From: Massospora cicadina
Lineage: Eukaryota; Entomophthoromycota; Entomophthoromycetes; Entomophthorales; Entomophthoraceae
Direction: 5' to 3'
Assembly (NCBI GenBank): GCA_022478985.1
Contig: JAKSZP010009483.1
Location: forward strand, 1 to 64,000
DNA length: 64,000 bases
Shown: positions 9,540-20,984 of the stretch, piece after piece
How positions within the stretch are numbered: the stretch's first letter is position 1
Layout of the letters: every line of letters starts with the position of its first letter
The notes under the pieces: model-generated
Told to the model about the DNA's origin: nothing
What the model saw: the letters and a program-made list of their open reading frames with translations, nothing else
The model's database searches: none
Position numbers and translations under genes: made by a program

Positions 9540-11010
9540 CAGAATTTTAATCCTGGATGGAGGAAATATCCTCAACCTGGGATTTTAAAACACCTTTTTG
9601 CTTAGACCCACTAATCACCTAGGAAAACTTCAAAAAATCAATAACCCAACAAATTAAACATACATCATCCAGAAGACACGGGAAGTTTCAGCCATTATCA
9701 AACACACCTTGGCTGAAATTGACTATCTAGAAGCCAACATACCAAGCATGGGATACAGTCCTGGATGGGGTCACAAATGGGCGGAGGTTTCTGCTCAGTT
9801 AAAAACCCTGATCTGCAAACACCAACACTGTTTTGGAGTTCCATATAAAGGCAAAAACATAAGAGATGAAGAAACTTGCTTGAGCTACTTTTTCTGCTAA
9901 TTCCACACCCAGAAAAATATGATAGCTTGCACACAGGTCCCGTTGACCAAACAAATCCATAGTGGAAACACACAAAGAAGTCATGACCAAAGTGCATAGG
10001 TTTTATATGAAATTATATAAATCTGAGCCAGTTCAACCAGAAAAAAATCAAAAAATTCTTTAGAAGCGCACAAATTGACACCGCGGCCCAAAATAACAAT
10101 CTAATCAACTTAATATTGTGCAAGGAATTATGGGAAGTAGTACGCGGTGCACCAAGAGGGAAATGCCCTGGACCTGATGGGATTCCCTATGAATTTTACA
10201 TAAAATATTTTACTAACATTTCTAACATTCTTCTAGCTTCAATGAACAAGTGTATTATGGAAACATGCCTCCTACCTGGAGGCAAAGAAGCCTACACGGT
10301 CACTTTATTCAAAAAAGGAGACAGATTAGACCTCTCCAACTGGCGCCCAAATTCCCTAACCAACACAGATACAAAATTTTCACAAAAATTATGGCCAAAC
10401 GACTAGGAGAAATTGCAACTGATGCGATATCCCCATCACAATATGGATTTGTTCCAAGAAGATCCATATGGGACAACATGCACACAGTTGCAAATGTCTG
10501 CCAATCCAAAACCTCTGGAGCACTTGTCTTTTTAGACCAACAAAAAGCATATGACAGGGTTAACTGGACCTATCTTAGGGCCTGCTTTAAAAAATTCAAG
10601 CTCCCAAATAGATTTATAAACTGGGTAATGTTGTTCACAGAGTCTGCTACCATGGCTGTGCGGGGAGCAGGCTTCTTAACCAACCCAGTCATCCCACAGA
10701 GAGGACTCAAACAAGGAGACCCCTTAAGCCCTCTACTTTACAATTTTAGTTTAGATCCCCTAATCTGAAATACAAACACACTCCTCAAGGGAATCAACGT
10801 CAAGGCCAACCACCAGTCAAAATGATGGCCTTCGCTGATGATTGTGTGGTGGGCATATCCAACAATCAGGACGATTGCAGAATTGAGAAGATAATACAAG
10901 ACTATTCAGCCATAAGTGACGCATCACTTAACACTGAGAAAACGGAAATTATACTCCTGGGAAAATATCAGACCCAGTGGATGCCCATTTACCCAGGGCC
11001 AACAAACTAA
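9540..11010 (+). pseudogene. LINE-A reverse transcriptase of ORF2
   Basis: An N-terminal linker (YSPGWGHKWAEVSAQLKTL near 9755) leads to the RT. Motifs in order: CPGPDGIPYEFY (10165-10200), WRPNSLTNTD with a frame change at about 10370, YGFVPRRSIWDN, FLDQQKAYDRVNW (first catalytic Asp region, about 10525-10570), GLKQGDPLSPLLY (10705-10740), and after a stop at 10768 the catalytic FADD in AFADDCVVG (10829-10855). Catalytic motifs are intact, but the domain is split over at least three frames. Function would be target-primed reverse transcription in the nucleus. Confidence 0.85.
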
Positions 11011-11029
11011 TACAACATCAAGACTTCTT

Positions 11030-12265
11030 ACCAAGCATAGGAGGCGAAAATTAGCAATGACCTCACTGAAACTTCCTTTCACCACCAAGCCAACAGCTGG
11101 TCCTGTTTGTCACTTGGGAGTATGGTTGGAAGCAGGAGGTTACGCCAACTCCATGATGGAAAATCAACTTCTAGACAAAATAACAAAACGCATTGCCTCC
11201 TTATATGTACACCAAACAGGTCTAACAGGAAGGGTTACGGTAGCCAACTCTATGATTCTATCAATTATATGGTTCACGGCCCATGCAATCGCTTTCTCAC
11301 CATCCTTTTTCAACACAATTCACGCCCTATTACAAAGATGGTTATGGTCCAACCACAACCCCCCTGTACACCTCAAAACCCTATTTGGCTCTAGAATGAA
11401 TGGAGGTATGGGGCTTACTAATTACGTAGAGCAAGCGACCCATATACTTGGATCCTGGATAGCTCAGGTGACTAGCTCAGATCTTCCAGATATACACTGG
11501 TCCAGAACAGCAAGATATAGCTTAACATGTGCACTTCAATTAGGAAACCCAGATCACCCAAACACATTAATCAAGTATCTGGCATCCCATCCTACAGCTG
11601 CAGGCCCACACGGCACTCCTGCACATTTCAAACAAATACTCCTAGCCATGAGAAGAGTGACATGGCAGATCCATATAAATGACCAAACTAGTCACTGAGG
11701 ACGCCCAAGTCTATCCCATAGACAGGAAATCAATGCCCAAATAGTCACAGACAATATAATAAGCAAAATCCCAAGTACCATAGCCAGGATAGATTACCTG
11801 GACCATATGGACATACCCTACAACCTGGAGACTCAAAGAAGAGTATGAAGATACACACATCACCCTCTACTCCAGCCCAGGATAAGAGCACATGTATGGA
11901 GGTGCATGAGGAGAGTATACCGCACAGCTGAACGGTCAAATGCCACTCACACCTCATGTACAATATTTGGTCAGTATGGAAGCCTAGCCCACCATTTAGA
12001 ACAATGCCCAAAATCAGTGGCTGTATGGAAAGAGGCCATGTACTTATTCCGCCAAGAAAATGGACAGCCATTCAGCCTAGCAAGGAACATGTTCGCTATA
12101 AACATGGACTCTCCAATCCACCCATCTCTCATGGCGTTAATAGTAGCAATAGCACTATGGATGATACACACAATGGTACTGGAATCGTTCACAGGAGCAG
12201 CGCTCACAATCCAAGAAGCCATCCATCGCTTCCACAGCCATATATTGGAACATTTCCAAGCATGA
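11030..12265 (+). pseudogene. LINE-A ORF2 C-terminus with zinc-binding region
   Basis: The frame 10916-11698 carries the post-RT thumb/connection region (CHLGVWLEAGGY, LTGRVTVANSMILSIIWF, GGMGLTNYVEQATHILGSW), which is almost line-for-line repeated in LINE-B and LINE-C. A frameshift near 11700 is followed by frame 11906-12265 with RIRAHVWRCMRRVYRT, C..FGQYGSLAHHLEQCPKSVAVW. The HxxxxCP-x(3)-VW spacing is the zinc-binding motif that follows RT in many LINEs, though its first Cys pair is degraded. Confidence 0.7.
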
Positions 12266-12534
12266 CTGTTTGGACACATGACCCCCTGTAACAGAAGGAC
12301 AATCAACACATGGTTCCCCATATGGTTCCTAAAGGTTGATCCTTTCCTTCACATATGCTGCATCCAAGAATAAGCCAGCATAACTCCCCTTCCCTACCGT
12401 CCTAAACTTGGTGATCCTGAAGGCAACAAGAGGGGTCTTGAGTCCTCTGTGGTGTCTTTAATTGTTGAATTTCATTAGTTCCCTCACTATATCAGAAGTG
12501 CTTGTCCCCTAGTTGACCTTCCCCAAACAAATAC

Positions 12535-12708
12535 AAAAGGTAAGTACCTTGTATAAGTATCATGTATAAACTTTATTGACTAAAAACAGAAAAAGAGTTC
12601 CTGACTTATAAGCTAGATGTCTGTCCTGGTATAGAATCTGGTTATGAATTAGTATGAAAATTTTACCTATAAGTCACATATATAATCAGACAGTTATAGA
12701 GCAATTTT
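12535..12708. other. target DNA between the tails of LINE-A and LINE-B
   Basis: About 170 bp of AT-rich sequence between the two LINE 3' ends. Its left edge is the right target duplication of LINE-A (12535-12551). Its right edge (TTATAGAGCAATTTT, 12694-12708) is the duplication belonging to LINE-B, whose partner (TTACAGAGCAATTT) is at 17938-17951. No gene is seen. Confidence 0.65.
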
Positions 12709-13041
12709 TTATTTGACTGAGGTAAGCTGACCAGGGGATGGACATTACTGAATATATGTAAAACTAAGGAAATAACTGACAAATACAAAATTGGGCACCC
12801 CAGGGTACTCAAGTTACCCCTGTTGCCAGCGGGACTGCCAGGTATGGGGGATTGGTGCACTACTCCGAAGGGGTTTCCCCTGCTATGGAACAGGTGTTAA
12901 GTAAAGGGTCTGTGTGGAGGAACCAGAGTGGGAACCATGATTCTATGAGCGCTTTTTGTCTTGGTCTCATATATCCATAGAGCCAGGCTTGGAAGTGCTC
13001 CAGTAAGTGGACATGTAATCTGTTAATAACCCCATGTTTGG

Positions 13042-14085
13042 TTGACCGTGCCCTTTAATGCATCTAATGCAATTATTTGGATTGTCCACATTGCAATGGG
13101 TATTATTAGGGAATGGAGGGTAGATGGGATTGGTGACTTGATCTGGAGCGCGAAGATGCTCTTTGATATCGAGAATTCTTGTTCGTTTTGGATCTTAAGC
13201 AGGCGTGCGACCTCCTGCCATATAGCTTTGGTTGGGAGGCATGTTTATAGGCGGTGATGTAGGGATCCCTCCCCTCCACATACTGCACATGTTTTGTGGA
13301 GGGAGTTGATTCGTCCGCCATCCTATAAGTCCTTCTCAGACAGCGCCAGGCGTTTGCTCTTATCCTCAGCTGTAGGAGTGGGTGGTGAGACATTTTCTAC
13401 ATTGCCTTCTGTGTGGTTAAATCATAGGGAATGTCCAACATATCTAGGTATTCTATCCTAGCTATGTTTGGGGTTGTTGCGAGCATATCCCTCTGGGGGT
13501 GGTTTTCTGGGTTTCTTGATTTAAATTGGGGTTGGGTCGTCCCCTTCCCTGTATAGTATCCGTGTTCTCTATGGTCCATCCCATATGGCGGATAGTTCAG
13601 AGTATATGTTTGAAATGAGGGGAGGTTCCATGTGGACCCGTTGCAGTAGGGTGCTTGGCAAGGTATGAAAGTAGTCTGGGTGGACTATGCGGGTTGGTTA
13701 ATTTGAGCGCCTGTGCAAAGTTAGTCCTTGCTGCTCTGGACCAATGTTGTTACGGGAGGTCTGGAGCAAGGATTTTCTTTATCCATGTACCTAGGATGTG
13801 ATTGGCGTGGCTCTCAAAATCTATTAGTCCCATGCCTCCGCTTGAGCATGGGCCAAATAGTGTTTCCATCCGTATAGGAGGGTGAGAGCCAGGCCACAGC
13901 CAGCCCTTATTAAGCGCGCGGATTGAAGTTATAAAGGTAAGTGAGAAGGCTATCACGTGGGCCTGATACCACAGTATTGGGAGGATGAGCGAGTTAGCAA
14001 CTGTAACTCGTCCTGTTAGTCCTGAGGTTCTTCCCTTGCAGGAGGTGACGCGTTTAGATACCCGTTGTAACAGGTTATTTTCCAT
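13042..14085 (-). pseudogene. LINE-B ORF2 C-terminus
   Basis: The frame 14085-13750 reads MENNLLQRVSKRVTSCK, LTGRVTVANSLILPILWYQ, GGMGLIDFESHANHILGTW, matching the post-RT region of LINE-A. After frameshifts the terminal region 13393-13106 gives RIRANAWRCLRRTYRMADES, equivalent to the zinc-binding part of LINE-A, but its Cys/His ligands are mostly lost. Plus-strand frames here are shadows. Confidence 0.7.
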
Positions 14086-15514
14086 TGTCTCATTAGCATA
14101 TCCCCCTGATTCTAGCCAGATTCCAAGGTGTCAGACAGGAGTGGTGGTGGGAGGTGTTGCAAAGGGTAAAATGATTGGGTTTTTTCTTTTTGTGTTGGTA
14201 AGAGGTTCTGATGTTGTGGCCCAATTGTTTATGTATTTGCCTAAGAGGATAATTTCTATTTTCCTTTTGTTGAGCGATGCATTGCTCACCTTGGAGTATT
14301 CCTCTAGAGTGTGTTCCAGCTGTCGGGCATCTTCATTTTTTGCTAAACCTGCTACACAGTCATCCGTAAAGGCCAGTATCTTGACTGTTGGTTTTCCTTG
14401 TGCGGTTATCACCATGAGACGTGAGTCAGTTACTCAGAGGAGTGGGTCAAAGCTGAAATTGTATAGCAGTGGGTTGAGGGGATCCCTTTGTTTGAGCCCT
14501 CTGTGTGGTTTGATATTGTTTGTTAGGAATCCAGGGCCGCATACAGCCATGGTTGCAGATTCTGTTAGGAGCATCGCCCATTTTATGAATCTTGGTGGGA
14601 GTTTGAAGGCATGTAGACATTCTTTTAGGTATGGCCAGATAACACGGTCATACGCTTTTTCCTGATCCAAGAAGACCAGGGCACCAGTTGCTTTGGATTG
14701 GCAAATATTTGCAACAGGGTGAATGTTGTTCCAGATTGAACGCCCTGGTATAAACCCAAACTGGTTGGGTGATAGGACGTCATATGCAATTGCGCCTAAT
14801 CTAGCTGCTAAAATTTTTGTTAGAATTGTTGTGTCAGTGTTGGAAATGTGCAATTGGGCGCCAGTTGTCCAGGTCCAACTTGTTACCCCTTTTTATACAA
14901 GGTTATAACGTAGGATTCATGGCCTCCTGGTAATAGGCGTGTTTCCAATAAGCTCTGGTTCATAGACGCCAATAGGAGGGGGGCGATTTGTTGAAAATAT
15001 TTTTTGTAAAATTCGTAGGGTATTCCATCAGACCCTGGGCATTTCCTACGTGGTGCACCGCGAATTGTCTCCCAAAGCTCCTCCCATGTAATAAGGGATA
15101 GTATATTGTAATTTTGTGGTGTACTTTGTATCTCGGCAGTTTGTATAAATTCTTTAATTTTTTGTGAATCTGTTGGCATTTCACGATATAATTTGGTGTA
15201 ATAGCGGTGTACTTCTGCCTTGACCTCCTAAGGGTCAGTTTCCATGGTGCCGTTGGTCTTGCAGACCTGTGTGCATGTGAGCTGGTTTCTGCAGGAGTGG
15301 AATTGGTAGAAAAGTTTGTCAAACAGGTTTCACCTTCCGTTATGAACTTACCTTTGTTCAATACTTTGATTCTGTGTTGGTGTTCAAAGATGAGGCTGTT
15401 AAGTCGGGAAGAAATTTCTGCCCATTTGCATCCCCAGTTAGGGCTATACCCAGATCTCAGAGTATTTATTTCCAGGTGGTCTAGTTCCGCCAAGGTATGC
15501 TTGATTGTGGCCAT
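14086..15514 (-). pseudogene. LINE-B reverse transcriptase
   Basis: Read from 15514 downward: linker (IKHTLAELDHLEI, YSPNWGCKWAEISSRL), CPGSDGIPYEFY (about 15028), TKILAARLGAIAYDVLSPNQ, YGFIPGRS region, FLDQEKAYDRVIW, GLKQRDPLNPLLY, and the active-site motif as FTDD (LAFTDDCVAGL, about 14376-14345). The Ala of FADD is replaced by Thr, but both Asp residues are kept. The RT is broken into three frames (15514-14960, 14853-14434, 14415-14131). Confidence 0.85.
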
Positions 15515-15691
15515 GTCCGAGGTGTACTTACGTGATGCAATATGTCAGTTTTTTTGATTAATCTTTTTTGAAATTTTCCCATGTTCTGATGGGATTCAAA
15601 GTGAATGGGGCTGTGAATTCTGGGTTTGTAGCCTTGTTTTCAACCCAGTCAGATATCTTGGGCAATTTTATATTTTCTGGGTTAAGCTTTC

Positions 15692-16431
15692 TCAAGGTGA
15701 CACCTGTGTGTGGGATTGGGTTGGCGCTAACTGCACCGTAACTAATTGGTGGTCAGAAAAATTGATCTTTTTTGTTATAAATTTTGAGATTCTTGAGCGG
15801 TGGGATTGCAGGATGAGGATGTGGTCAATGTGACTCATTGGTATGAGTGCTCCCTCACGTATGTTGGGCCACGTCATGTGGGGAAGGAGTGGTGAACTGG
15901 GGGGAAGAGCATCCTGTAAGCCAAGAGATGCCTTCATTGTGCAGAATTCAATGTGTCCAGGTGGGTATCCCCTGGGATTAGGCCATAGATCCATATTGGG
16001 GCTATCCCAGCAGTTGAAATCGCCTAACATAATGGTATCTGGTGGGAGGGTGAGAGTAGAAATGTTTTCAAAAAATTGTTTTCTCTCAGTGCAGTGCACG
16101 GTGCATATATATATGCTATTGAAATTATTTCCTCTTGGCACAAGATTGTTGCTACCAAGACTCAACCATGCAAGTGTGATGACGAATTTATAATTTTAAA
16201 TTTTTTGTTGTTTCAGACGATCACCCCACAGTGAGACGTCCATACTGATTGTGATGGTGCGACCCTGGTTGACCAGGATTCTTCTTCCCCTTGTAGACAA
16301 TGGGTTTCTTGGATGGCCAAGATGTCTACAAGAGGTTTTTGCAGAGATTCCAGCTTTTTGAATTGGGACATATGAGCCCTGGCTCCCACGATGTTTAGCA
16401 CCCCTATTGACACTGAGGTGCCCGCAGCGCC
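15692..16431 (-). pseudogene. LINE-B AP endonuclease
   Basis: Two frames (16413-16213 and 16165-15692) give LNIVGARAHMSQFKKLES, VDILAIQETHCLQGEEESW, HCGVIV, then IMLGDFNCWDSPNMDLW, SHIDHILIL and the terminal KKINFSDHQLVTV. The catalytic Glu (QETH), the GDFN pair, the DxI and the SDH motif are all visible. Loss of frame between 16213 and 16165 removes the segment equivalent to VYAPNG. Confidence 0.8.
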
Positions 16432-16475
16432 TCAGGAGCAGTTGGGAGGGCCCTCTGGCCCTATCCCACCACAGC

Positions 16476-17822
16476 TCATTTTGGCCATGCTCCACGTCTG
16501 TACTCCAACTCTTTCACTGCCATTGTTGGTTCCCTTGATCTGACCCAATGATTCAATGGAATTGCAGTTTTTTGCATTTGAATCAACTTTTCCTGCACAG
16601 GTCTCATATTGATTTGAAGCGGATTGTTGATTGATTTTGTATTTTTGAGGTTTGACTTTGGTGAATTGTGCACCACATTTTTGCCCAAATTGCGGTTGCA
16701 TTGTTCCTCAGTATGTGCATGACTGATGTCGCTTTGTGACTCAGTTAGGTTACTGTGAAAAGTTTCGACCTGGGCATATAATGTTCTGATTGGTTGGTTC
16801 AGTGAATATCTGAAATATCCTCCCAAATTTGTCCAGGGTTAATGGCGGACTCCGCATGTGCTGCCGCTTTGGCCGCTGCTCACTTGCAGGCTTTTTGTGC
16901 CACTTTACGTTGTTTGCTTATAACTGGGTCCACAATGGAATATAGTCCATCTTCACCCCAGCGGAATGGGTGGTGGCCATCAGTCATTTTGGCGAAGTTT
17001 TCATTATCTTCGTCCATTGCTTCCTCACAATAATCATTTTCCATTAAGCCCTCTTTCACAGGGCATGCGTGTTCCTTGTGGCCCAGTGAGCCACAGTGGT
17101 TGCAAATGGGTGGTGCGCGTTCTGGTGTAACTTGGAATGCAGCTGACTGGCCCCCATCTTTGAAGTGAATTTCTGCTGTGCAGGGAATTCTGGATAAGTC
17201 CTCTTCCACTTCTGCAAAGAGATTGATTACAGCAATAGCTTTGCCCATGCACAGGTTGGGCATCAGGCGAAATTTCTGTAATTTGAGTTGCTGAATTTCT
17301 CCGTAGGCCATGAGACCTTTGTGGAGCTCCTCCTCAATTACCTTATGAGGAAGGTTGGTGGGGAGCGAGTCAAAAGAGATGAACAAAGTTTTCACTTTGT
17401 TCCATCTGGTGCGTGTGGTGCGCACAATTTTTTTGCCCTCAGGGAGGGCAATTTCCACACAGACTTTTGCTGCAGCATCAGCTTCATCAGCTGTTTCAAA
17501 ACCAATATTGATCCAGCATAGCCCATGTTGTTGTTGGCTACATACACCGCGTGAGGGAAAAGTGAGGGCTGTGCCTCACATGTTTTCTCCCACAGGGTCA
17601 GTGAAACATCCCCAAGGAAGATTCTGATCCCATGTTGCACTTTTGATAAGGGTTGGCTGAACTAAATGTACATATATTGCGCGTGCTTTACAGTGAATAC
17701 CATATACCCAGATGGTGTCTGAGTTTGCAATTTTTTGCAGATTGGGTTCCTGGTCCCCCTCCAGGGAAATTTTTGCCCTTAGTTGCACCCTTAAGTGCAC
17801 CACTCGCCGCGATGCTCACCCA
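16476..17822 (-). pseudogene. LINE-B ORF1 with RRM-like fold and CCHC zinc knuckle
   Basis: From about 17820: a basic N-terminal piece (17803-17576), a second piece (17640-17392), then the best frame 17458-16880 with an RRM-like stretch (TLFISFDSLPTNLP, YGEIQQLKLQKFR, GKAIAVI) and an intact CCHC knuckle CNHCGSLGHKEHAC at about 17112-17071, followed by an acidic region and an Ala/Lys-rich tail reaching 16840. A last part overlaps 16826-16476 in another frame. The protein would bind LINE RNA. Two or three frameshifts separate the pieces; the zinc knuckle is the only one in the window with all four ligands. Confidence 0.75.
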
Positions 17823-17951
17823 TGTTGTATTATTTTTATTGATAAAGTCGCCCATCTTTCCTGTGTGTGATTTTCCAAATTTTCTGTTTGAATCAAATCA
17901 TAGTAACTAAAATGATTGTTACAAGAAAGAAAAGCCATTACAGAGCAATTT

Positions 17952-19202
17952 CTTGAGTCAAAAGTTTATACTTCATTTTGAAAAGTATAGATTTTCAGCT
18001 TTACAAAGGGTATAAAAAATGGTTAGGAATTAAATTTCACCAAAAAATTTCATTAAAAGATGAATATATAAAACTATCTGTAACCCTAATAATGCCCTGG
18101 TTGTGAGCAAATTATTTACAATAGCTTGATTAATTGACATCACCTAAATTTTTTCTCAAACATTCCGTTTGTTTTACTATTAAATTGGTAGATTATATAG
18201 CCATCTTAATTCTAGGAGTAAGAAACTAATTAAATCAATCAAATAAACATCAACAACTTAGAAGAACATAAACAAGTTTACCTTTGGCAAAAAGCTTAGG
18301 AGCATGATATATGCCTTATGGCTGAATGTTGTTTGAACATTTTTTCTTTTTTGTCTGTCATGCTCTAATATGATCATTTTCCTTTGTCATTCAACTTTTT
18401 AAAAAGCTAGTATGGTTATATGACTTAGTGACAGTTGGAACAGCCTAAATAAAACTATGATTGACAGCAGGTAAATAGCTGATAGGAGTTTAAAATTTTT
18501 ATCATTTACTTTCTATCAAATGGCATTAAGTTGTAGTTTTAAAAAAACCACTTTTAATTTAAAAGATGTTAGTAAAGAAACATTTGCGCAAACCCTTCTC
18601 CTTAATTAAGAATTTTAAAAACTTTAACAAACTTATTCTAGGATATGTATAACTTTTAAGTAAATTTTGAATTAGATTGATGAAAACTTTTAATCAGTTT
18701 TTTAATCTATTTACGACTTTTTTTGGTCAATTATAAGCTAAATTACTGATTAGCTTCTACCAAAATTCATTTAAAAAAATAGTTGATTTAATTGATCAAT
18801 ATTGTGCTACTTTTACTGATTGTCACCTCAAATACTTTATTCTTTTATTTGATTAGTTGATTTTTTGTTCTATTGTAAACTAAACATAAATTAAAGATTA
18901 TATAATACTTCATTTATTAAAATTAATTAATTTTATTAGTATATTATATGATAAATTCACTGAGCCATATTAAATCTTTCATTTTACTTTTTTTAGATGC
19001 TATTATAAAGTAATTATATTCTAAACTTACTGATTGCTATCTACAATCTTCATTTTATAAAATTTAGCTAGTTATATTGGTCATAATATACTAAACACAA
19101 TGATAGCTATTTACAATACTTCAATCTATTAATTTTTGTTAATTTTAATAGTCAATTAATTGCTAAACTTTCATATTTCCATCTAATTTTAATTTTCTAA
19201 AT
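17952..19202. other. AT-rich noncoding stretch
   Basis: About 1.25 kb of strongly AT-rich DNA without an open frame of note, TE motif or tandem array. It starts right after the LINE-B target duplication and ends at the tail of SINE copy 2. Nothing can be assigned. Confidence 0.5.
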
Positions 19203-19435
19203 TTTATACATGAGGTGGGCTGACCTGGGGATGATACCTGCACTGACTAAGGGGAATTGAAGAAAATGGGAGAGAAGGATAAAACCTGGTAACCTTCATG
19301 TGTGGCATAAAATAGGCCAGAAACTCCATGGACTTCCTTGCTATTTGCTATCTCAGTTTAAGGCATTGGCGCACAATGCAACACTATCATAGTCATCCCC
19401 TACCCAAAGTTCATGTACCAGAATCAAACTTGAAG
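19203..19435 (-). mobile_element. SINE copy 2, head truncated
   Basis: On the minus strand it runs from a B-box-like AAGTTTGATTCTGG (complement of 19419-19432) through the family body to the tail CATCCCCAGGTCAGCCCACC..TATAAAAT (complement of 19201-19228). The A-box half is missing: the LTR of the chromovirus begins at 19436 exactly where the head should continue. This copy has the tail most like that of LINE-B. Confidence 0.7.
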
Positions 19436-20093
19436 TGTAATGGATCAGCAGGCACCTGATCCATATGTTGTTTCAGATCAAGTGGCGTTTGATCCAAATG
19501 TGGCCCTGATTCAATGGGTATTGAACTTGGTAAGGTCAGAGCTAGAAAGTTTCGCCATCCCAAACCCAAATCACATCCATGGAATGATGATGGGCTTATG
19601 CGCAGCATGGATGGTGATCTGGTGGGATGGGAAATCTTTTCTAATGATGTGTTGGTCAGGGCTTGAAAGAGCTTAACCAAAAGAAAGGCTTATTCCATAT
19701 TAGCAGTGCACTATTTAGAAAAGGACATCGCAGCTCTGAAAGGCAGTTGTGTCTTTTATGAGGAAAATTGAAAATCAAATAAAGGATAATTGGCTTGCTC
19801 AAGGAAAACTATTAGTTTTATTTTAAAAATATTAAGCGGATCAAATCATAATTATAAGCTCAACCAGTGAGCGCGGTGTGGCGTTGGCATAATTCTCTGC
19901 CCTTTCCTGGTCCAGACTTTTCTGATGATTTGCAACGTCATGGGAACAGTGGTATGAGAATATGTGGCAATGATGAGGCATGGCGGTTGGGTCTGGGGAT
20001 GGGCTTCTGCAGGCCTGTCCCTAGTATGGTCAGTAACATGGCTCTTACTGCCCAATTTGTTTTTTGTGTATTGGCGCGAACCTGCTTGTTACA
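19436..20093 (+). repeat. 5' LTR of the chromovirus
   Basis: 658 bp, TG...CA, paired with 24326-24981. Near its start there is a perfect 8-bp inverted repeat, TGGATCAG ... CTGATCCA, at about 19440-19462, kept in the 3' LTR except for one base inside the loop side. The two LTRs differ at a noticeable fraction of positions, so the insertion is not recent. Confidence 0.85.
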
Positions 20094-20274
20094 TTAGATG
20101 CAACTCAAACACTTTTCTGTCAGTTTTGTGGGGGCCCCAAGAAGAGGTGGTGGCTTCAGGAGGGGAGGAATGGTACCGCCATATGTTGACAGTGGTGATG
20201 GTGAGCTTCTCGCTTATGTTTGTAATAATAGAGGTGGTTTGAGTGTGTGGTATAAGACCTGTTAAGATAGAGAA

Positions 20275-20815
20275 ATGCCAGGGAGGTCCTACATCTCCAA
20301 AAGGTTAGGTTGCATTGCCCACGGAAGCTTTGGAGAAGATCCACCAAGTGGTGTCGCAGATCCATTTTCAGGCGCAGTTGGCTCAAGCAATGGGTCAGGA
20401 GACCCCCTTCTTGTTGCAGATTGCGCAAATTGTGGAGGCACTACCCCTGGAACTGGCCAGGTGGGTGCAAGAGTTAGTTGAGGAGCAAGGTCGCCTTCCT
20501 GGATCCATGGATGAGTGTGTCAATTGGATTAACTGGGCGGCCTATCTGGATGAGGCGCAGGATGAAGCATGGTCATCTTTGTTGACGGTATGTCAGGGCT
20601 GAGGATTGGTTAAAGAATATGGGCGGATTTTCCGCCTATTAACAAAAGCAGAGAGAGTCTCAGATTGCAATCATTGCAATTGTTCAGACAGGGGCTGCAA
20701 TTGGATATGTTAGCTGCCATGGCAGCTGCTAAAGTTCAGAGTTTATTGGCGGAGGAAATTGCATTGGCGGTGCAGGTGGAGAAACAATTGGCTTTGGCGC
20801 ATAACCGGTGAGAAG
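20275..20815 (+). pseudogene. gag of the chromovirus
   Basis: The frame 20315-20602 gives a Gln/Leu-rich helical protein (HFQAQLAQAMGQETPFLLQI, WVQELVEEQGRLPGSMDE, WINWAAYLDEAQDEAW), followed in another frame (about 20698-20810) by an alanine-rich coiled-coil-like stretch (MLAAMAAAKVQSLLAEEIAL). Position directly after the 5' LTR and before the protease identifies it as gag. No CCHC knuckle can be read, which is common in chromoviruses but could also be decay. Confidence 0.5.
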
Positions 20816-20984
20816 ATTTGATGTCCCTGGGAAGGTCCAGTCACCCGTTGTGGCCAGAAGAGGATGAGGAGGTTGGCAGGGATCACCTCAGAGCTTTGGA
20901 AATATTTATGCGGGAAGAACAGGCCAGGGACCCAGGAAGAGTTATAATCCCAGACCTACCTTACCTGCAAATTTGCAATCTGAG

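Larger units (their letters stand above)
7273..12534 (+). mobile_element. LINE-A, full-length APE-type non-LTR retrotransposon
   Basis: A 5.26-kb element bounded by a 17-bp target duplication. It contains, in order, ORF1 (nucleic-acid-binding), an AP endonuclease, a reverse transcriptase with the FADD motif, and a C-terminal zinc-binding region. Its 5' end (TTTTAGTAATAC..GATTCAAACAG) matches the 5' end of LINE-B read on the minus strand, so both are full length. The 3' tail (TGTCCCCTAGTTGACC..CAAATACAAAA) is shared in diverged form with LINE-B, LINE-C and the SINEs. Several stops and frameshifts make it inactive. No RNase H domain is seen; the clade (Tad1, Deceiver, Inkcap or other) cannot be settled by eye. 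Confidence 0.85.
12709..17937 (-). mobile_element. LINE-B, full-length copy on the minus strand
   Basis: 5.23 kb, same architecture and length as LINE-A but inverted, so the two meet tail-to-tail. The 5' end (minus strand, from about 17937) and the 3' tail (CATCCCCTGGTCAGCTTACC..AATAAAA, 12707-12744) both match the family ends, and the flanks carry an approximately 14-bp duplication with one mismatch in the aligned 14 bases. ORF1 is the best preserved of the family, with an intact CCHC knuckle. The RT active site reads FTDD. Several frameshifts make the copy inactive. Confidence 0.85.

Noticed and set aside
13985..14665. 226-codon plus-strand frame
   Set aside because: Antisense shadow of the LINE-B reverse transcriptase, which has recognisable motifs on the minus strand.
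7273..17937. LINE-A and LINE-B as the inverted arms of one large DNA transposon
   Set aside because: Each copy has its own target duplication and complete LINE architecture; they are independent insertions.
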